Part shown: positions 40,298-42,063 of the stretch, one piece after another
How the letters are laid out: each line of letters starts with the position of its first letter
Position numbering within the stretch: position 1 is the stretch's first letter
Position numbers and translations under genes: made by a program
Notes under the pieces: generated by a model
Databases searched by the model: none
The model's input: the letters and a program-made list of their open reading frames with translations, nothing else
What the model was told of the DNA's origin: nothing
From: Clostridium cuniculi
Lineage (GTDB): Bacteria > Bacillota > Clostridia > Clostridiales > Clostridiaceae
Direction of reading: 5' to 3'
Length of the DNA stretch: 42,063 nt
NCBI RefSeq assembly: GCF_004353185.1
Contig: NZ_SMUS01000036.1
Coordinates: forward strand, 1-42,063

Positions 40298-41503
40298 TTG
40301 GAGGGATTTTTACTGAATGAACAAACTTGGTTACAGCATTTAAAAGAAAAACGCTTGGCTTATGGACTATCTCAAAACCGTTTAGCTGTTGCGACTGGTA
40401 TTACAAGGCAGTATCTAAGCGATATTGAAACAGGAAAAGTCAAGCCATCAGAGGATTTACAGCAGTCCCTTTGGGAAGCTCTGGAACGCTTCAATCCCGA
40501 CGCTCCCCTTGAAATGCTGTTTGATTATGTAAGGATTCGCTTTCCGACAACAGACGTACAGCAGGTGGTCGAAAACATCTTACAACTGAAACTGTCCTAT
40601 TTTCTTCATGAGGACTATGGTTTCTATTCTTATTCAGAGCATTATGCTTTAGGCGACATATTCGTCCTTTGCTCCCATGAACTGGACAAAGGAGTTCTGG
40701 TGGAATTGAAAGGTCGTGGGTGCAGACAATTTGAAAGCTATCTTCTGGCACAACAAAGAAGCTGGTATGAGTTCTTTATGGACGTTTTGGTGGCTGGCGG
40801 TGTGATGAAACGCCTTGACCTTGCCATTAACGATAAGACAGGGATTTTGAATATCCCTGTACTCACTGAAAAGTGCCAACAGGAAGAATGTATCTCCGTC
40901 TTCCGCAGTTTTAAAAGCTATCGCAGTGGCGAACTGGTACGCAAAGAGGAAAAGGAATGTATGGGAAACACCCTCTATATCGGTTCATTACAAAGTGAAG
41001 TTTATTTCTGTATCTATGAAAAGGACTACGAGCAGTACAAGAAAAATGATATTCCCATTGAAGACGCAGAAGTAAAAAACCGTTTTGAGATTCGATTGAA
41101 AAATGAGCGTGCCTATTATGCAGTCCGTGATTTACTCGTCTATGACAATCCAGAGCATACCGCCTTTAAAATTATCAATCGGTATATCCGTTTTGTAGAT
41201 AAAGACGATTCCAAACCTCGTTCTGATTGGAAACTGAATGAAGAATGGGCTTGGTTTATTGGGAACAATCGTGAACGATTAAAACTAACCACAAAACCAG
41301 AGCCTTACTCCTTCCAAAGGACGCTGAACTGGCTATCTCATCAAGTTGCCCCGACCTTAAAGGTTGCGATTAAACTTGATGAAATCAACCAGACGCAGGT
41401 TGTAAAAGACATTCTCGACCATGCGAAACTGACAGACCGACACAAGCAGATTTTGAAGCAACAGTCAGTAAAAGAACAGGACGTGATAACAACAAAAAAA
41501 TAA
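40298..41503 (+). CDS. orf20: Tn916 Orf20 relaxase (MobT/Rep_trans)
   Basis: A 401-residue relaxase. Residues 8-65 are an HTH_3 domain (HLKEKRLAYGLSQNRLAV...YLSDIETGKVKPS). The rest is a rolling-circle replication initiator-like domain with SWYEFFMDVLVAGGVMKRLDLAIND. Orf20 nicks Tn916 oriT for transfer and replication. The usual annotation starts at TTG 40298, but GGAGGG at 40300-40305 is inside it and sits 7 nt before CTG 40313, which could be the true start (396 residues). No frameshift was found. Confidence 0.92.
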   Translation: MEGFLLNEQTWLQHLKEKRLAYGLSQNRLAVATGITRQYLSDIETGKVKPSEDLQQSLWEALERFNPDAPLEMLFDYVRIRFPTTDVQQVVENILQLKLSYFLHEDYGFYSYSEHYALGDIFVLCSHELDKGVLVELKGRGCRQFESYLLAQQRSWYEFFMDVLVAGGVMKRLDLAINDKTGILNIPVLTEKCQQEECISVFRSFKSYRSGELVRKEEKECMGNTLYIGSLQSEVYFCIYEKDYEQYKKNDIPIEDAEVKNRFEIRLKNERAYYAVRDLLVYDNPEHTAFKIINRYIRFVDKDDSKPRSDWKLNEEWAWFIGNNRERLKLTTKPEPYSFQRTLNWLSHQVAPTLKVAIKLDEINQTQVVKDILDHAKLTDRHKQILKQQSVKEQDVITTKK

Positions 41504-41545
41504 CTCAAATACAAATTCATTGAATATAGAGAGGAGAACATTTTT

Positions 41546-41767
41546 ATGAATTTTGGACAAAACCTTTATAACTGGTTTCTATCAAACGCTCAATCACTGG
41601 TGCTTTTAGCAATCGTTGTGATTGGCTTGTATCTTGGCTTCAAGCGTGAGTTTAGCAAACTGATTGGCTTTTTAATTATTGCGATTATTGCGGTTGGCTT
41701 AGTCTTCAACGCTGCTGGAGTAAAAGACATTTTACTAGAGCTATTCAATCGCATTATTGGTGCTTAA
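41546..41767 (+). CDS. orf19: Tn916 Orf19-like small membrane protein
   Basis: A 73-residue protein with two hydrophobic helices (about 15-32 and 38-58). It is the Tn916 Orf19 type (MNFGQNLYNWFLSNAQSLVL). AGAGGAG precedes ATG 41546. It lies between orf20 and ardA as in Tn916. A role in the mating channel is likely from similar small proteins. Confidence 0.85.
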   Translation: MNFGQNLYNWFLSNAQSLVLLAIVVIGLYLGFKREFSKLIGFLIIAIIAVGLVFNAAGVKDILLELFNRIIGA

Positions 41768-41781
41768 ATAAAACCGTTCTT

Positions 41782-41816
41782 TTGTGGAATATAAGTGGTT
41801 TTCTTATGTTCCGCAA
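41782..41816. other. Long hairpin, candidate single-strand origin
   Basis: TTGTGGAATATAAG at 41782-41795 pairs with CTTATGTTCCGCAA at 41803-41816 with two G-U pairs. Tn916 has a single-strand origin in this general area, and a large foldback in the gap after orf19 would fit. No conserved sso box was confirmed. Confidence 0.35.
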
Positions 41817-41883
41817 AGGAATGGTACACCAAACGAAGTGCGGTAGGGATTTTTGAATCTCTACAAAGAAAGGACGTGAATAT

Positions 41884-41955
41884 ATGGACGATATGCAAGT
41901 CTATATTGCGAATTTAGGCAAATACAATGAGGGCGATGGTGTTAGTATAAAATAG
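41884..41955 (+). pseudogene. ardA: ardA (orf18) truncated by an insertion sequence
   Basis: ATG 41884 begins MDDMQVYIANLGKYNEG, the start of Tn916 ArdA, an antirestriction protein that mimics DNA. After residue 17 the sequence departs from ArdA (DGVSIK, stop), because an IS3-like element begins near 41936-41939. The 23-residue product cannot be functional. The remaining ArdA codons may lie beyond the IS, outside the window. Confidence 0.85.
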
Positions 41956-42063
41956 TGGACACATTTTATCGAACTAGATAAAATAATATTTAGTTAGAGA
42001 AAGGAAGTGTTTCTACTATGGGTAGAGGTAAAAAATATACAGAAGATTATAAAGAAATGATAT
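41939..42063 (+). mobile_element. IS3-family insertion sequence, left end (partial)
   Basis: Foreign sequence begins inside ardA at about 41936-41939 (TGTTAGTATAAAATAGTGGACAC). TGGACAC near the end is typical of IS3-family termini. It is followed by a transposase OrfA start. The right end and target duplication are outside the window. Confidence 0.75.
42018..42063 (+). CDS. IS3-family transposase OrfA, N-terminal fragment
   Basis: ATG 42018 follows AGAAAGGAAGTG. The 15 visible codons (MGRGKKYTEDYKEMI) match the start of the helix-turn-helix OrfA of IS3-family elements, with the basic start and YTEDYK block. It is cut by the window edge. Confidence 0.75.
   Translation, partial: MGRGKKYTEDYKEMI

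Larger units (their letters stand above)
37650..42063 (+). mobile_element. Tn916-like: Tn916-family conjugative transposon, left part, running off the window
   Basis: From about 37,650 the gene set and codon use change. The order orf23, orf22, orf21, oriT, orf20, orf19, ardA (orf18) is that of Tn916. The junction, T-run, ATATCA, then AAAAATAGC, fits the T-rich/A-rich target with a 6-bp coupling sequence known for Tn916 insertion. The integrase end, tet region and the rest lie outside the window. An IS3-family element interrupts ardA. The exact left boundary is uncertain by a few bases. Confidence 0.85.

Noticed and set aside
37650..42063. The possibility that the whole window is one Tn916-like ICE
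   Set aside because: Base composition, the separate MOBP relaxase, the rep gene and parMR show that 1-37.6 kb is a different replicon.
1..42063. tRNA or rRNA genes
   Set aside because: None seen by eye on either strand; no cloverleaf with a TTCGA-type arm and no rRNA signature was noticed.

Overview
The window looks like part of a conjugative plasmid from a low-GC Firmicute, most likely Clostridium or a close relative. This rests on the very AT-rich sequence, heavy use of AGA and ATA codons, strong AGGAGG-type ribosome binding sites, and frequent GTG or TTG starts. No chromosomal housekeeping gene, rRNA or tRNA was seen. The plasmid backbone fills about 1-37.6 kb. From about 37.65 kb to the end the base composition and codon use shift, and the sequence is the left part of a Tn916-family conjugative transposon. 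That transposon is itself interrupted in ardA by an IS3-family insertion sequence that runs off the window.

Layout. (1) 0.1-3.1 kb: an orphan DNA methyltransferase with a C-terminal HARE-HTH-like domain, a candidate oriT, then mobC and a MOBP relaxase. (2) 3.2-4.0 kb: a type III toxin-antitoxin locus. It has a promoter, three 37-bp repeats predicted to fold as pseudoknots, a terminator and a ToxN/AbiQ-family toxin. (3) 4.1-6.1 kb: a HTH/RHH regulator, then a segregation module of parC-like iterons, an actin-like ParM and ParR. (4) 6.1-8.4 kb: two parallel switch modules. Each has a leftward repressor facing a rightward promoter that is followed by the same 29-bp leader. (5) 8.5-16.8 kb: surface proteins, namely a zinc-binding-like exported protein and a sortase pilus operon (large adhesin, major pilin, class C sortase, minor pilin, class B sortase). 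(6) 17.1-26.5 kb: the type IV secretion operon, with PcfB-like protein, VirD4-type coupling protein, small pilin-like protein, VirB6-like, PrgI, VirB4 and a two-domain cell wall hydrolase. (7) 26.5-33.2 kb: DNA processing and establishment genes, including topoisomerase III, an ArdC-type protein and a TTRAP-family protein. (8) 33.2-37.6 kb: a replication region with antisense RNA and attenuator signals, a primase-like Rep, and small genes. (9) 37.65-42.06 kb: the Tn916 part (orf23, orf22, orf21, oriT, orf20, orf19, broken ardA) and the IS3 end.

How it fits together. MobC and the MOBP relaxase would nick the plasmid at its oriT. The coupling protein and VirB4-type machinery would export the strand, the hydrolase would open the wall, and the sortase pilus and surface proteins probably stabilise mating contacts. 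ParMR and the RNA-protein toxin-antitoxin keep the plasmid in its host. The most unusual observation is a shared C-terminal tail of about 20 residues (consensus DIKxIVxxASKKAxxHNxKxE). It is on four otherwise unrelated proteins: the ToxN toxin, the PcfB-like protein, the ArdC-like protein and the gene after it. It may be a signal for the conjugation machinery, and if so the toxin may be a transferred protein.
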